NCBI RefSeq assembly: GCF_016909575.1
Contig: NZ_JAFBGA010000001.1
Span: 806,001-870,000, forward strand
DNA length: 64,000 nucleotides
From: Streptomyces sp. HB132
GTDB taxonomy: Bacteria > Actinomycetota > Actinomycetes > Streptomycetales > Streptomycetaceae
Reading direction: 5' to 3'
Shown here piece by piece: positions 25,085 to 32,932 of this stretch. A program made the position numbers and the translations under genes. Under the pieces are notes generated by a model. It was not told the origin of the DNA. It saw nothing but the letters and a program-made list of their open reading frames with translations, and searched no databases. The first letter of the stretch is position 1. The number at the start of each line of letters is the position of its first letter.

Positions 25085-26348
25085 CGGTGATCTCCTCCTC
25101 ACCCAGGAAGTCGGTCTCGCGCCAGTCCTCGGGGAGCAGGTGGTCCAGGACGTCGTCGACGGTCACCGCGCCCAGCAGCGAGCCGCTCTCGTCGACCACG
25201 GGCACCGAGACCATGTTGTACGCGGCCAGATAGCTGGTCACCGCGGGCAGCGGGGTGTCCGGCCGCAGGGGGACGAGGTCACTGTCGACGATCGAGCTGA
25301 CCAGCGTGAACGGGGGATCCCGCAGCAGTCGCTGGAAGTGCACGGTGCCGAGGTACTTGCCGGTGGGGGTCTCGTCCGGCGACCGGCAGACGTACACCTG
25401 GGCGGCGAGCGCGGGGGACAGGTCCTGCTGGCGGACCCTGGCCAGCGCGTCCGCGACCGTCGCGTCGGGCCGCAGGATGATCGGTTCGGTCGTCATCAGA
25501 CCGCCCGCGGTCCGCTCCTCGTACGACAGCAGGCGCCGTACGTCGGCGGCGTCGTCGGGCCGCATCAGGGCCAGCAGCCGTTCCTTGTCCGCCTCCGGCA
25601 GCTCCGAGAGCAGGTCCGCGGCGTCGTCCGGGTCCATCGCCTCCAGGACGTCCGCGGCGCGGTCCTCCTCCAGCTTGCCCAGGATCTCCACCTGGTCGTC
25701 ACCTGGGAGCTCCTCCAGGACGTCCGCGAGCCGGTCGTCGTCCAGGGCCGCGGCGACCTCGGCCCTGCGCTTGGGCGTCAGGTGGTGCAGGGCGTTGGCG
25801 ACATCGGTGGGGCGCAGCCGTTCGAAGGTGGCCACCAGGTTCTCGGCGCCCTGCCCGTGCTCCTCCAGCGAGAAGCCGCTGATCGCCGACCACTCCACCG
25901 TGAGGGTCTCGCCCTTGCGGCGAAGGGCCCCGCCGCGCCCCTTGCGCACGAAGAACTTGTCGATCTCCCAGTCGCGGCGGGCCGGGAGCTGCTGGATGGC
26001 GACGTCCAGGACGGTCACCTCCTCGTCCGTCTCCTTCAGGCGCACCCGCCGGTCGAGGAACTCGCCGAGGACGAGCCGCTCGGTCGGGCGCTGCTCGAAC
26101 CGCCGCATGTTGACCACGCCGGTGGTGATGACCTGGCCCGACTCGACACCCGTCACCCGGGTCATCGGCACGAAGATGCGACGCCGGCTCACGACCTCGA
26201 CGACCATGCCGAGCAGCCGCGGCGGTTTGCCGCCCACCCGGAGCATCGCCACCAGATCTCGGACCCGGCCGACCTGATCCCCGTTCGGGTCGAACACCGG
26301 TACGCCGGCGAGGTGTGAGACGAAAACCCTGGGAGTGCCTGCCGCCAT
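25074..26348 (-). CDS. MgtE-like cytosolic regulator (PRC-barrel, MgtE_N, two CBS; no channel)
   Basis: A 424-aa soluble protein. Residues 10-165 carry PRC-barrel-like segments (VFVSHLAGVPVFDPNG). An MgtE intracellular N domain spans about 175-285 (HHLTPKRRAEVAAALDDDRLADVLEELP). Two CBS domains span about 290-415 (GLMTTEPIILRPDATVADAL and YNMVSVPVVDESG). The five-helix Mg2+ channel of MgtE is absent, since no hydrophobic segment of membrane length is seen. It therefore cannot transport on its own and may sense Mg2+ or nucleotides and act on partners such as the overlapping DUF1003 protein. M. tuberculosis Rv1232c has the same layout, as I recall. ATG start at 26348. Confidence 0.82.
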   Translation of the reverse strand: MAAGTPRVFVSHLAGVPVFDPNGDQVGRVRDLVAMLRVGGKPPRLLGMVVEVVSRRRIFVPMTRVTGVESGQVITTGVVNMRRFEQRPTERLVLGEFLDRRVRLKETDEEVTVLDVAIQQLPARRDWEIDKFFVRKGRGGALRRKGETLTVEWSAISGFSLEEHGQGAENLVATFERLRPTDVANALHHLTPKRRAEVAAALDDDRLADVLEELPGDDQVEILGKLEEDRAADVLEAMDPDDAADLLSELPEADKERLLALMRPDDAADVRRLLSYEERTAGGLMTTEPIILRPDATVADALARVRQQDLSPALAAQVYVCRSPDETPTGKYLGTVHFQRLLRDPPFTLVSSIVDSDLVPLRPDTPLPAVTSYLAAYNMVSVPVVDESGSLLGAVTVDDVLDHLLPEDWRETDFLGEEEITGGL

Positions 26349-26518
26349 CCTGTGCGCCTCCCTCGGTCCTCAAGTCCTCCTCCGCCGTGATCAGGCTAGC
26401 CCGTGCCGGTCGGCGACGCCTTGGCGGACCGTCCGTACGGCGCTCTGCCGAACGGCGTACCCGGCACGGGTACGCTGCCGTCTGCCACCCCCGACACACA
26501 GATGAGAGGCAGTGCGCC

Positions 26519-27271
26519 GTGACCTCTTCCGCCCCGGCCGTCCGGACCCGTCGCCGGACCGCTTTCGCCGTGGTGCTCTGCGCAGGGCTGACCGTCTCGC
26601 TCACAGCCTGCGCGGGTGAGGACCCGGACAAGGGGACCAACGGCGTCGGCAAGCTGACGGCACCGCAGATCGACAAGAAGGCGCGGGCCTCCGCGGACGC
26701 CGCCGACATGGTGCGGCTGACGGGGAAGCTGGTCAGCAAGGGCGGGACGTACACGCTGAACATGCAACTCAGCAGCAAGGGCGGAGCCGGGTCGGTCACC
26801 TCGAAGCGGAACACCTTCGAACTGCTGCGCATCGGTGACGAGCTCTACCTCAAGGCCGACGCGGGCTTCTGGAAGGACGACAAGGCCGACGACGGGAGCG
26901 ACCAGGCCGCCGAGAAGCTCGAAGGCAAGTACGTCAAGGTTCCCGAGGACGACCCGACCTACCGGCAGATGCGCGGATTCACGGAGAAGGAGACCCTCCT
27001 CGACGGGGTGCTCGCACTCCACGGGAAGATCAACAAGGGTGACCGGGACACGGTCGGCGGGGTGCGCACCGTGCAGATCATGGGGGGAAAGGGTGAGGGG
27101 GGTGCGCTGGACGTCTCCCTGGAGGGCGCTCCGTATCCCCTGCGCGTGGCCCGTGGCGGGGGCGGAGGCACCGTCACCTTCGCCGACTGGGGCGAGGCAT
27201 TCCCGCTCGAGGCACCGGCCGAGGGCGACACCGTCGACTACGGCGGGGAGCTGCCCAAGTCCTCCGCCTGA
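26519..27271 (+). CDS. secreted lipoprotein, LppX/LprG-like
   Basis: A 250-aa lipoprotein. The signal peptide (TRRRTAFAVVLCAGLTVSL) ends in the lipobox L-T-A-C with lipidated Cys at about 30. The mature part has the beta-rich pattern MVRLTGKLVSKGGTYTLNMQ and LLRIGDELYLKADAGFWK seen in LppX/LprAFG-type proteins that bind lipids. GTG 26519 follows GAGAGG at 9 nt. It stands alone between two leftward genes. The substrate is unknown and the family link is tentative. Confidence 0.7.
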   Translation: MTSSAPAVRTRRRTAFAVVLCAGLTVSLTACAGEDPDKGTNGVGKLTAPQIDKKARASADAADMVRLTGKLVSKGGTYTLNMQLSSKGGAGSVTSKRNTFELLRIGDELYLKADAGFWKDDKADDGSDQAAEKLEGKYVKVPEDDPTYRQMRGFTEKETLLDGVLALHGKINKGDRDTVGGVRTVQIMGGKGEGGALDVSLEGAPYPLRVARGGGGGTVTFADWGEAFPLEAPAEGDTVDYGGELPKSSA

Positions 27272-27313
27272 CGCGATCGGCCTGCCGTCCGCGTCCTGTG
27301 CGAAGGAGGCCGT

Positions 27314-27832
27314 TCAGCGCTTTCCACGGCGCTTCAGGAGCAGGCGCGGGAGTGCGGCGGGGGCGGTCCGCTGCGTGGTCGCCCCGGTGGGCAGCGGCCG
27401 TGCCGCCAGTGCGGTGTCCGGAAGGTCGGTGCTGGACGCCCCGGGCGTGAGCCGAAGGACACGGCACTCACGTGCCCAGCGTTCCGTCAGCCGGTCGGCG
27501 TCCGGTGCGTTCAGCCGCTTGCCCCTGAGCTCGCCGACCGCCGCCTCCCACTCCTCGGAGTGCGGCTCCAGCACCGCCACGGCGGCGGTCCAGGCCACGA
27601 GCCTGCCCCCCTTGTCCTTGCTGCGTACGGTCACCTCGGCGGCGGCACCGGTGTCCAGCCCGGCGGGGAGCGGCTGCTCCCCGGGGCCGTCCCCGACGAG
27701 CAGGGCGGCGCCCTCGTGCCACACGTGCCACAACGCCCGGGAGGGGCCGGTGGCCCGCACCCAGATCAGGCCGGACTTCTTGGTGGCCTCCTCGACGAGA
27801 GCCCGGGCAAGCAACACGTCAGCAGCAGTCAT
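27314..27832 (-). CDS. conserved protein of unknown function
   Basis: A 172-aa soluble protein. The first half forms a beta-rich unit (KSGLIWVRATGPSRALWHVWHEGAALLVGDG) reminiscent of flavin-type split barrels, and the second half includes a helical stretch (LTERWARECRVLRL) and a basic tail ending LLLKRRGKR. No catalytic motif or transmembrane segment is seen. It is transcribed leftwards ahead of corA with a 30-bp gap, so they may be co-transcribed. I do not recognise a named family with certainty. Confidence 0.6.
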   Translation of the reverse strand: MTAADVLLARALVEEATKKSGLIWVRATGPSRALWHVWHEGAALLVGDGPGEQPLPAGLDTGAAAEVTVRSKDKGGRLVAWTAAVAVLEPHSEEWEAAVGELRGKRLNAPDADRLTERWARECRVLRLTPGASSTDLPDTALAARPLPTGATTQRTAPAALPRLLLKRRGKR

Positions 27833-27862
27833 GCCCGAACTCTAGTGGCCGAGGGGTTCGGA

Positions 27863-28978
27863 TCAGAGCCAGCCGTTGCGCTTGAGGGTGCGGTGGATGG
27901 AGAAGCAGACGACGCCGATGAGTGCCAGCACCATCGGATAGCCGTAGGTCCACCGCAGTTCGGGCATGTGCTCGAAGTTCATGCCGTAGACCCCGCAGAT
28001 CATCGTCGGTACGGCGATGATGGCCGCCCAGGAGGTGATCTTGCGCATGTCCTCGTTCTGGGTGACGGTCGCCTGCGCCAGGTTGGCCTGGAGGATCGAG
28101 TTGAGCAGCTCGTCGAAGCCGATGACCTCCTCGTGCACCCGGGCCAGGTGGTCGGCCACGTCGCGGAAGTACTTCTGGATGTCGGGGTCGATGAGCCGCA
28201 TCGGGCGCTCGCTCAGCAGCTGCATCGGCCGCAGCAGCGGCGACACGGCGCGCTTGAACTCCAGGACCTCGCGCTTGAGCTGGTAGATCCGGCCCGCGTC
28301 CGAACCGCGGGGCGTGCCCTTGGCCGGGGTGGAGAAGACGTCGATCTCCACCTCGTCGATGTCGTCCTGCACCGAGGCCGCCACCGCGATGTAGCCGTCG
28401 ACGACGTGGTCGGCGATGGAGTGCAGCACGGCGGAAGGCCCTTTGGCGAGCAGCTCGGGATCCTCCTGGAGGCGGTGGCGCAGGGCGCGCAGCGAACCCT
28501 GCCCGCCGTGCCGGACGGTGATCACGAAGTCCCGCCCGGTGAAGCACATCACCTCGCCGGTCTCGACGACCTCGCTGGTGGCGGTCAGTTCGGCGTGCTC
28601 GACGTAGTGGATCGTCTTGAAGACGGTGAACAGCGTGTCGTCGTACCGCTCCAGCTTGGGCCGCTGGTGGGCGTGGACCGCGTCCTCGACGGCGAGCGGG
28701 TGGAGGCCGAACTCCCGGGCGATACCGGCGAACTCCTCCTCGGTCGGCTCGTGCAGGCCGATCCAGGCGAAGCCGCCCTCCTCCCGCACTCTCAGCATCG
28801 CCTCCCGCGGTGTCTGGCAGGAGGCGTCGGCGAGCCGGCGCCCGTCCCGGTAGACCGCGCAGTCGACGACGGCGCTGGAGGCCGAGGGGTCACGCGTGGC
28901 GTCGTAGCTGTTGTACGGGGTGTTGCTCTTGCGCAGGGACGGGCGCACTGCGGCGCGCAGGTCACGGATCATCGACAT
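27863..28978 (-). CDS. corA: CorA-family magnesium/cobalt channel
   Basis: A 371-aa divalent-cation channel. The N-terminal about 290 residues form the cytosolic funnel (long helices such as VHEEVIGFDELLNSIL). Two C-terminal transmembrane helices are ITSWAAIIAVPTMICGVYGMNF and YPMVLALIGVVCFSIHRTL, with the signature GMN (YGMNFEHMPEL) between them. The basic C-terminal tail (KRNGWL) is typical. ATG 28978 has GAGGAG upstream; a second ATG two codons on is possible. A 412-bp gap upstream may hold a regulatory leader. CorA and the MgtE-like and DUF1003 genes are within 4.5 kb. Confidence 0.92.
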   Translation of the reverse strand: MSMIRDLRAAVRPSLRKSNTPYNSYDATRDPSASSAVVDCAVYRDGRRLADASCQTPREAMLRVREEGGFAWIGLHEPTEEEFAGIAREFGLHPLAVEDAVHAHQRPKLERYDDTLFTVFKTIHYVEHAELTATSEVVETGEVMCFTGRDFVITVRHGGQGSLRALRHRLQEDPELLAKGPSAVLHSIADHVVDGYIAVAASVQDDIDEVEIDVFSTPAKGTPRGSDAGRIYQLKREVLEFKRAVSPLLRPMQLLSERPMRLIDPDIQKYFRDVADHLARVHEEVIGFDELLNSILQANLAQATVTQNEDMRKITSWAAIIAVPTMICGVYGMNFEHMPELRWTYGYPMVLALIGVVCFSIHRTLKRNGWL

Positions 28979-29390
28979 GGCTGGCTCCTCTTCACGGAGG
29001 GCCGTCGGCGGGGGGCGTGGAACAGCCCGGAATGGGGACGTGCGCTCACGTCCGCAAAGCGGGCGGCACCGCGCGGGCACGATGACGGCGTTCGCTACAG
29101 ACAGGCAAAAAACGAGGGCTCTTCCGGTGCGCGAACTGCCGTGGTGACGTCCGGGAAGGCGTCAGATCACAGAAGGAAGGCGTCGAGCGGAAGGGCGGTC
29201 GGTACTGCACGGTCGACTTGGATCCACCGCGGCCCCACCTCCTCCGGCCGGTCCCCCGTAGGGGATCACGTGTTGTCAGGACTGAGAGCGACGCTTCTGC
29301 GTGCTGTCCCGACCGACGCCTCAGGCTATCAGCCGGGTGAAGACCCAATCCCGTCCTTTGCCCGTTCCGGACGCGTTCTATGCTCGCGGC
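28979..29390. other. 412-bp divergent gap between corA and the SUFU-domain gene
   Basis: It must hold the corA promoter (minus) and the SUFU gene promoter (plus; TATGCT box at 29379). The part near 29095-29115 is AT-richer (CAGGCAAAAAACG). I see no recognisable riboswitch or RNA gene, although the length suits a leader RNA for a metal transporter. Confidence 0.5.
29379..29384 (+). promoter_or_regulatory. possible -10 box of a leaderless SUFU-gene transcript
   Basis: TATGCT ends 6 nt before ATG 29391, and no SD lies in between. TTGCCC at 29358-29363 is 15 nt upstream, short for a -35. Confidence 0.4.
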
Positions 29391-29975
29391 ATGGGAGAAA
29401 TTCTTGATCTGGTCGAAGCCAGGCTCCGTACGGCGCTGGGCGAGCCGGACGCGCGTGCGGAGGTGACATTCCTCGGCACGGACCGCATCGAGGTGCTCCG
29501 CTTCGTCGACGGAGATGTGGTGCGCTACGCCACGCTCGGGATGTCCGACCGGCCGATGGCCGACCCGACCTCGCCCCTCGCCGACCCGGTGAAGGGCCCG
29601 CGTGCCGAGCTGGTCCTGTCCGTGCGGATGGGCCTCGCCGACACCGACCAGGTGCTGCGGCCCCTCGCGGTGCTGGCGGCCTCCCCGCAGGTCGAGGGGC
29701 TGATCGTGGCCCCCGGGGCCTCGCTGGACATCGGGGAGCCGCTGTGGGCCGGGGCCCCCTTCAGCTCCGTCCTGGTCGCCGAGCCGGGCGGCCTGGTCGA
29801 GGACCTGGCGCTCGACGCCCCGATGGACCCGGTGCGCTTCCTCCCGCTGCTGCCGATGACGCACAACGAGGCCGCGTGGAAGCGGGTCAAGGGCGCCGAG
29901 GAGCTCCAGGAACGCTGGCTCTCGCAGGGGACGGACCTGCGGGATCCGCTGCGTGCGTCCGTGCCGCTGGACTGA
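29391..29975 (+). CDS. suppressor-of-fused (SUFU) domain protein
   Basis: A 194-aa soluble protein with the bacterial SUFU-like domain. It has EVTFLGTDRIEVLRF, VVRYATLGMSDRPM, RAELVLSVRMG and the C-terminal FLPLLPMTHNEAAWKRVKGAEELQERW, which is the typical end of the domain. Bacterial members are linked to immunity or toxin neutralisation in some loci, but this one stands alone in housekeeping context. No SD precedes the ATG. Function unknown. Confidence 0.8.
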   Translation: MGEILDLVEARLRTALGEPDARAEVTFLGTDRIEVLRFVDGDVVRYATLGMSDRPMADPTSPLADPVKGPRAELVLSVRMGLADTDQVLRPLAVLAASPQVEGLIVAPGASLDIGEPLWAGAPFSSVLVAEPGGLVEDLALDAPMDPVRFLPLLPMTHNEAAWKRVKGAEELQERWLSQGTDLRDPLRASVPLD

Positions 29976-30017
29976 CGCTCCGGGCACGGGGCCTCGGCGC
30001 GTGGAGCGCAGAACAAA

Positions 30018-30052
30018 TTAGACCGCTAATAAATGCAAGATGCATCTATATT
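30018..30052. promoter_or_regulatory. AT-rich palindromic promoter region before DUF6758
   Basis: An unusually AT-rich patch contains the perfect 10-bp palindrome AGATGCATCT (30038-30047) overlapping TATATT (30047-30052), a good -10. It is probably an operator/promoter for the gene starting at 30118. Confidence 0.4.
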
Positions 30053-30117
30053 CTCCGGCCGGAGCCGCGCTGCGGACGGGTGATCGTCCTTGACGCGGGG
30101 ACGACCGGAGAGGACCG

Positions 30118-30771
30118 TTGGGCGCTATGAGGGGCGAACCCAGTTGCCCGAAGTGCGGTGGCCGGGTCAGGGCGCCCGGTCTTTTCGCCGATGCCTGGCA
30201 GTGCTCCGCGCACGGCCAGGTGAACCCGATGCAGCCGGTGGTCCCGCCCAGCGTCGAGGCGCTGGGTGTCGTGGTGCACCGGGCCCAGGTGCCCGTGTGG
30301 ATGCCCTGGCCGCTTCCGGTCGGCTGGCTTTTCACGGGCGCGGCGTACGCGGGCGACGACCGCAGCGGCGGCCGGGCCACCGTCGTCGCGTGTTCGGGCC
30401 CCGGGCCACTCGGAGGCATGGGGGAGCTGCTGCTCGTCGCCGAGGAGCTCGGCGTCGGGCTCGGCGCGCGCTACGCCGGCATCGAGGGCCCCGACCCCGG
30501 CTCGGGCCTGCGCGTCGACGCGGCGCCGGATTCCAAGGTGCTCGCGGCGGGACGCCCCACCGCCCTGTGGCACGTCAAGGACGCCCCCGCCGACCGCGCG
30601 GTCTTCGCGGGTGAGGCGCGCGGCCTGTGGCTCTGGGCGATCGTGTGGCCCGAGCAGTCGGGGCTCATGATGTACGACGAACTGGTGCTGACCGACCTGC
30701 GCGACGCGGGCGGCGAGGTGGACCTCCTGCCGTGCGGGGCGCTCACCCCCCGGCTGATCGCACCGCCCTGA
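30118..30771 (+). CDS. DUF6758-type zinc-ribbon protein
   Basis: A 217-aa actinobacterial protein of unknown function. Near the N terminus CPKCGG and WQCSAHG supply three Cys and a His, a likely zinc ribbon (about residues 10-33). The rest is a beta-rich domain with conserved stretches QVPVWMPWPLPVGWLFTG, VACSGPGPLGGMGELLLVAEE and GLWLWAIVWPEQSGLMMYD. Start: TTG 30118 has GGAGAGG 4 nt upstream; ATG 30127 (protein MRGEPSCPK) is 13 nt from that SD. I keep the TTG but the ATG is a fair alternative. The PHP gene follows after 94 bp. Confidence 0.78.
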   Translation: MGAMRGEPSCPKCGGRVRAPGLFADAWQCSAHGQVNPMQPVVPPSVEALGVVVHRAQVPVWMPWPLPVGWLFTGAAYAGDDRSGGRATVVACSGPGPLGGMGELLLVAEELGVGLGARYAGIEGPDPGSGLRVDAAPDSKVLAAGRPTALWHVKDAPADRAVFAGEARGLWLWAIVWPEQSGLMMYDELVLTDLRDAGGEVDLLPCGALTPRLIAPP

Positions 30772-30865
30772 CCGGGCCGCGCCGCCGGGAGGGGGCCGAA
30801 AGGGTGACGCCCGGCGGTTACCCTTGAGCGTCCCCTGTCCGCCCACCAGCACCGGAGTACACGTC

Positions 30866-31732
30866 GTGCGCATCGATCTGCACACCCACTCCACCGCTTC
30901 GGACGGCACGGACACCCCCGCCGAGCTGGTGGCCAACGCCGCCGCGGCGGGCCTCGACGTCGTCGCCCTGACCGATCACGACACGGTCGCAGGCCACGCC
31001 GAGGCGGCGGCCGCCCTCCCCGAGGGGCTCACGCTCGTCACCGGCGCCGAACTCTCCTGCCGCGTCGACGGCATCGGCCTGCACATGCTGGCCTACCTCT
31101 TCGACCCCTCCGAGCCCGAACTGGCCCGCGAGCGCGAGCTCGTCCGGGACGACCGGGTGCCACGGGCGCAGGCCATGGTGGGCAGGCTCCGGGAGCTGGG
31201 GGTTCCGATCACCTGGGAGCAGGTCGCGCGCATCGCCGGGGAAGGCTCCGTCGGCCGTCCGCACGTCGCGACCGCGCTCGTGGAGCTGGGGGTCGTGGAC
31301 ACGGTCTCCGACGCCTTCACCTCGGCCTGGCTCGGCAACGGCGGACGCGCGTACGCCGACAAGCACGAACTCGACCCGTTCGACGCGATCCGGTTGGTCA
31401 AGGCGGCGGGCGGCGTCACCGTCCTCGCCCACCCGCTCGCCGTCAAGCGCGGCGCGGTGGTCCCCGAAGCCGTGTTCGAGAAGCTGGCCGTCGCCGGACT
31501 CGACGGCATCGAGGTCGACCACATGGACCACGACGAGGCCACGAAGGCCCGGCTGCGGGGGCTCGCCGCCGAGCTGGGTCTGCTGCCCACCGGGTCAAGC
31601 GACTACCACGGCAGCCGGAAGACCGTCCGGCTCGGGGAGTACACCACCGACCCCGAGATCTACGGCGAGATCACCCGGCGCGCCACGGGAGCGTTCCCCG
31701 TGCCGGGCGCCGGCGGGCCGCTCCCCGCGTAA
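30866..31732 (+). CDS. PHP-domain phosphoesterase
   Basis: A 288-aa metal-dependent phosphoesterase of the PHP family, close to the TrpH/YciV type that cleaves 3',5'-nucleoside bisphosphates or trims RNA 5' ends. Metal motifs: HTHSTASDGT at about 6-15 (two His and Asp), ALTDHDTVAGH (Asp-His), GAELSC (Glu), VLAHPLA (His) and TGSSDYHG (Asp and His) near the C terminus. GTG 30866 gives RIDLHTHS at the N terminus and has GGAG upstream; a GTG three codons earlier is possible. It sits between DUF6758 and marC, all rightward. Confidence 0.87.
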   Translation: MRIDLHTHSTASDGTDTPAELVANAAAAGLDVVALTDHDTVAGHAEAAAALPEGLTLVTGAELSCRVDGIGLHMLAYLFDPSEPELARERELVRDDRVPRAQAMVGRLRELGVPITWEQVARIAGEGSVGRPHVATALVELGVVDTVSDAFTSAWLGNGGRAYADKHELDPFDAIRLVKAAGGVTVLAHPLAVKRGAVVPEAVFEKLAVAGLDGIEVDHMDHDEATKARLRGLAAELGLLPTGSSDYHGSRKTVRLGEYTTDPEIYGEITRRATGAFPVPGAGGPLPA

Positions 31733-31851
31733 CGGAGCTCTTTCCCTCCTCCCCCTCTTCCTTCGCGCGCCCTCGCGCGTCCCGGTGCCGCCGTGACGCA
31801 CCGGTGCGCGCACCCTCCTGTTCGGCCCGTACTTCTCTCGCAAGGCTCACC

Positions 31852-32457
31852 GTGTTCGACATCGCTGTCTTCGGATCCCTCTTCCTCACCCTCTTCGTGA
31901 TCATGGATCCACCCGGAATCACCCCGATCTTCCTGGCCCTCACCGCGGGCCGCCCCGCAAAGGTGCAGCGCAGGATGGCTCTGCAGGCCGTCACCGTCGC
32001 CTTCGGCGTGATCGCCGTCTTCGGCCTGCTCGGCCAGCAGATCCTCGACTACCTGCACGTCTCCGTGCCCGCACTGATGATCGCGGGCGGGCTGCTCCTG
32101 CTGCTCATCGCGCTGGACCTGCTCACCGGCAAGACGGACGAGCCGACGCAGACCAAGGACGTCAACGTGGCACTCGTGCCGCTCGGCATGCCGCTGCTCG
32201 CCGGGCCCGGCGCGATCGTCTCGGTGATCCTCGCGGTGCAGAACGCCGACGGGGCGGCCGGCCGGATCTCGGTCTGGTCGGCGATCGTGGCGATGCACGT
32301 CGTGCTCTGGGTGACCATGCGGTACTCGCTGCTGATCATCCGCGTGATCAAGGACGGCGGAGTGGTCCTGGTGACCCGCCTCGCGGGCATGATGCTCTCG
32401 GCCATCGCCGTACAGCAGATCATCAACGGCGTCACCCAGGTCGTCCAGAACTCCTGA
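31852..32457 (+). CDS. MarC-family integral membrane protein
   Basis: A 201-aa membrane protein with six predicted helices (for example VFGSLFLTLFVIMDPPGITPIFLAL at the N terminus). The MDPPGITPIF and PLGMPLLAGPGAI motifs are the MarC/SNARE-type signature; the repeat is inverted around the middle. The family was once thought to give antibiotic resistance, which is not supported; transport is inferred. GTG 31852 has only a weak AAGG upstream. A 10-bp hairpin follows at 32482-32514. Confidence 0.85.
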   Translation: MFDIAVFGSLFLTLFVIMDPPGITPIFLALTAGRPAKVQRRMALQAVTVAFGVIAVFGLLGQQILDYLHVSVPALMIAGGLLLLLIALDLLTGKTDEPTQTKDVNVALVPLGMPLLAGPGAIVSVILAVQNADGAAGRISVWSAIVAMHVVLWVTMRYSLLIIRVIKDGGVVLVTRLAGMMLSAIAVQQIINGVTQVVQNS

Positions 32458-32481
32458 GAGCCGAAGGGTCCGGACACCACA

Positions 32482-32514
32482 GCGCCCCCGCACGGATCTT
32501 CCGCGCGGGGGCGC
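32482..32514 (+). terminator. terminator hairpin after marC
   Basis: GCGCCCCCGC (32482-32491) pairs perfectly with GCGGGGGCGC (32505-32514). Confidence 0.75.
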
Positions 32515-32569
32515 CTCGTCGTCATCTCTTCATGCGCTCGTACTCAGCGACTCGAAGCGGGAAAAGGTG

Positions 32570-32857
32570 TTACGAAGCCGACGTGTCGGCCGGCCGGATG
32601 TAGATGCGCTGGCCTATTGCCGCGGCCTGCTGCACGATCCGGTTGACGGAGGCGGCGTCCACAACGGTGCTGTCCACGGCGGTACCGTCGACATCGTCGA
32701 GTCGCATGATCTCGAAGCGCATAAGGCTTCCCTTCGTCTGATCCTCCTGCTGGAGAACTACTGGTCGGACGGGCCTGCCGTCCACAAGGATGGGAGCGCA
32801 AGGCATGTGTGTCTCGCGCTCCTCATGGGGGTACAACGACTTGCCTACTGCAAACAT
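32570..32857 (-). CDS. small protein of unknown function, start uncertain (95, 78 or 50 aa)
   Basis: An open frame of 95 codons with three plausible starts: ATG 32857, ATG 32806 (GAGGAG upstream) and ATG 32722 (GAAGGGAAG upstream). The last 50 residues (MRFEIMRLDDVDGT...IYIRPADTSAS) have typical high-GC codon choice and look real; the first about 17 codons use AT-rich codons. No signal peptide, membrane segment or cysteine motif is seen in the core. It is divergent from the NYN-domain gene across a 75-bp AT-rich gap, which suggests shared regulation. I do not recognise a family. Confidence 0.6.
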   Translation of the reverse strand: MFAVGKSLYPHEERETHMPCAPILVDGRPVRPVVLQQEDQTKGSLMRFEIMRLDDVDGTAVDSTVVDAASVNRIVQQAAAIGQRIYIRPADTSAS

Positions 32858-32932
32858 TCCCTACGCTAAGGAAATTTTTTGGATGTCTAAGTACCCGTCG
32901 GTAATCATGCATACGCGGACGATGAGGCCCGC

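Noticed and set aside
28979..29390. Possible metal riboswitch upstream of corA
   Set aside because: The length is right, but I could not find a conserved M-box or other riboswitch core by eye.
29976..30117. Transfer island signature from the AT-rich gap at 30 kb
   Set aside because: Only about 40 bp is AT-rich, with normal core genes on both sides; a promoter explains it better.
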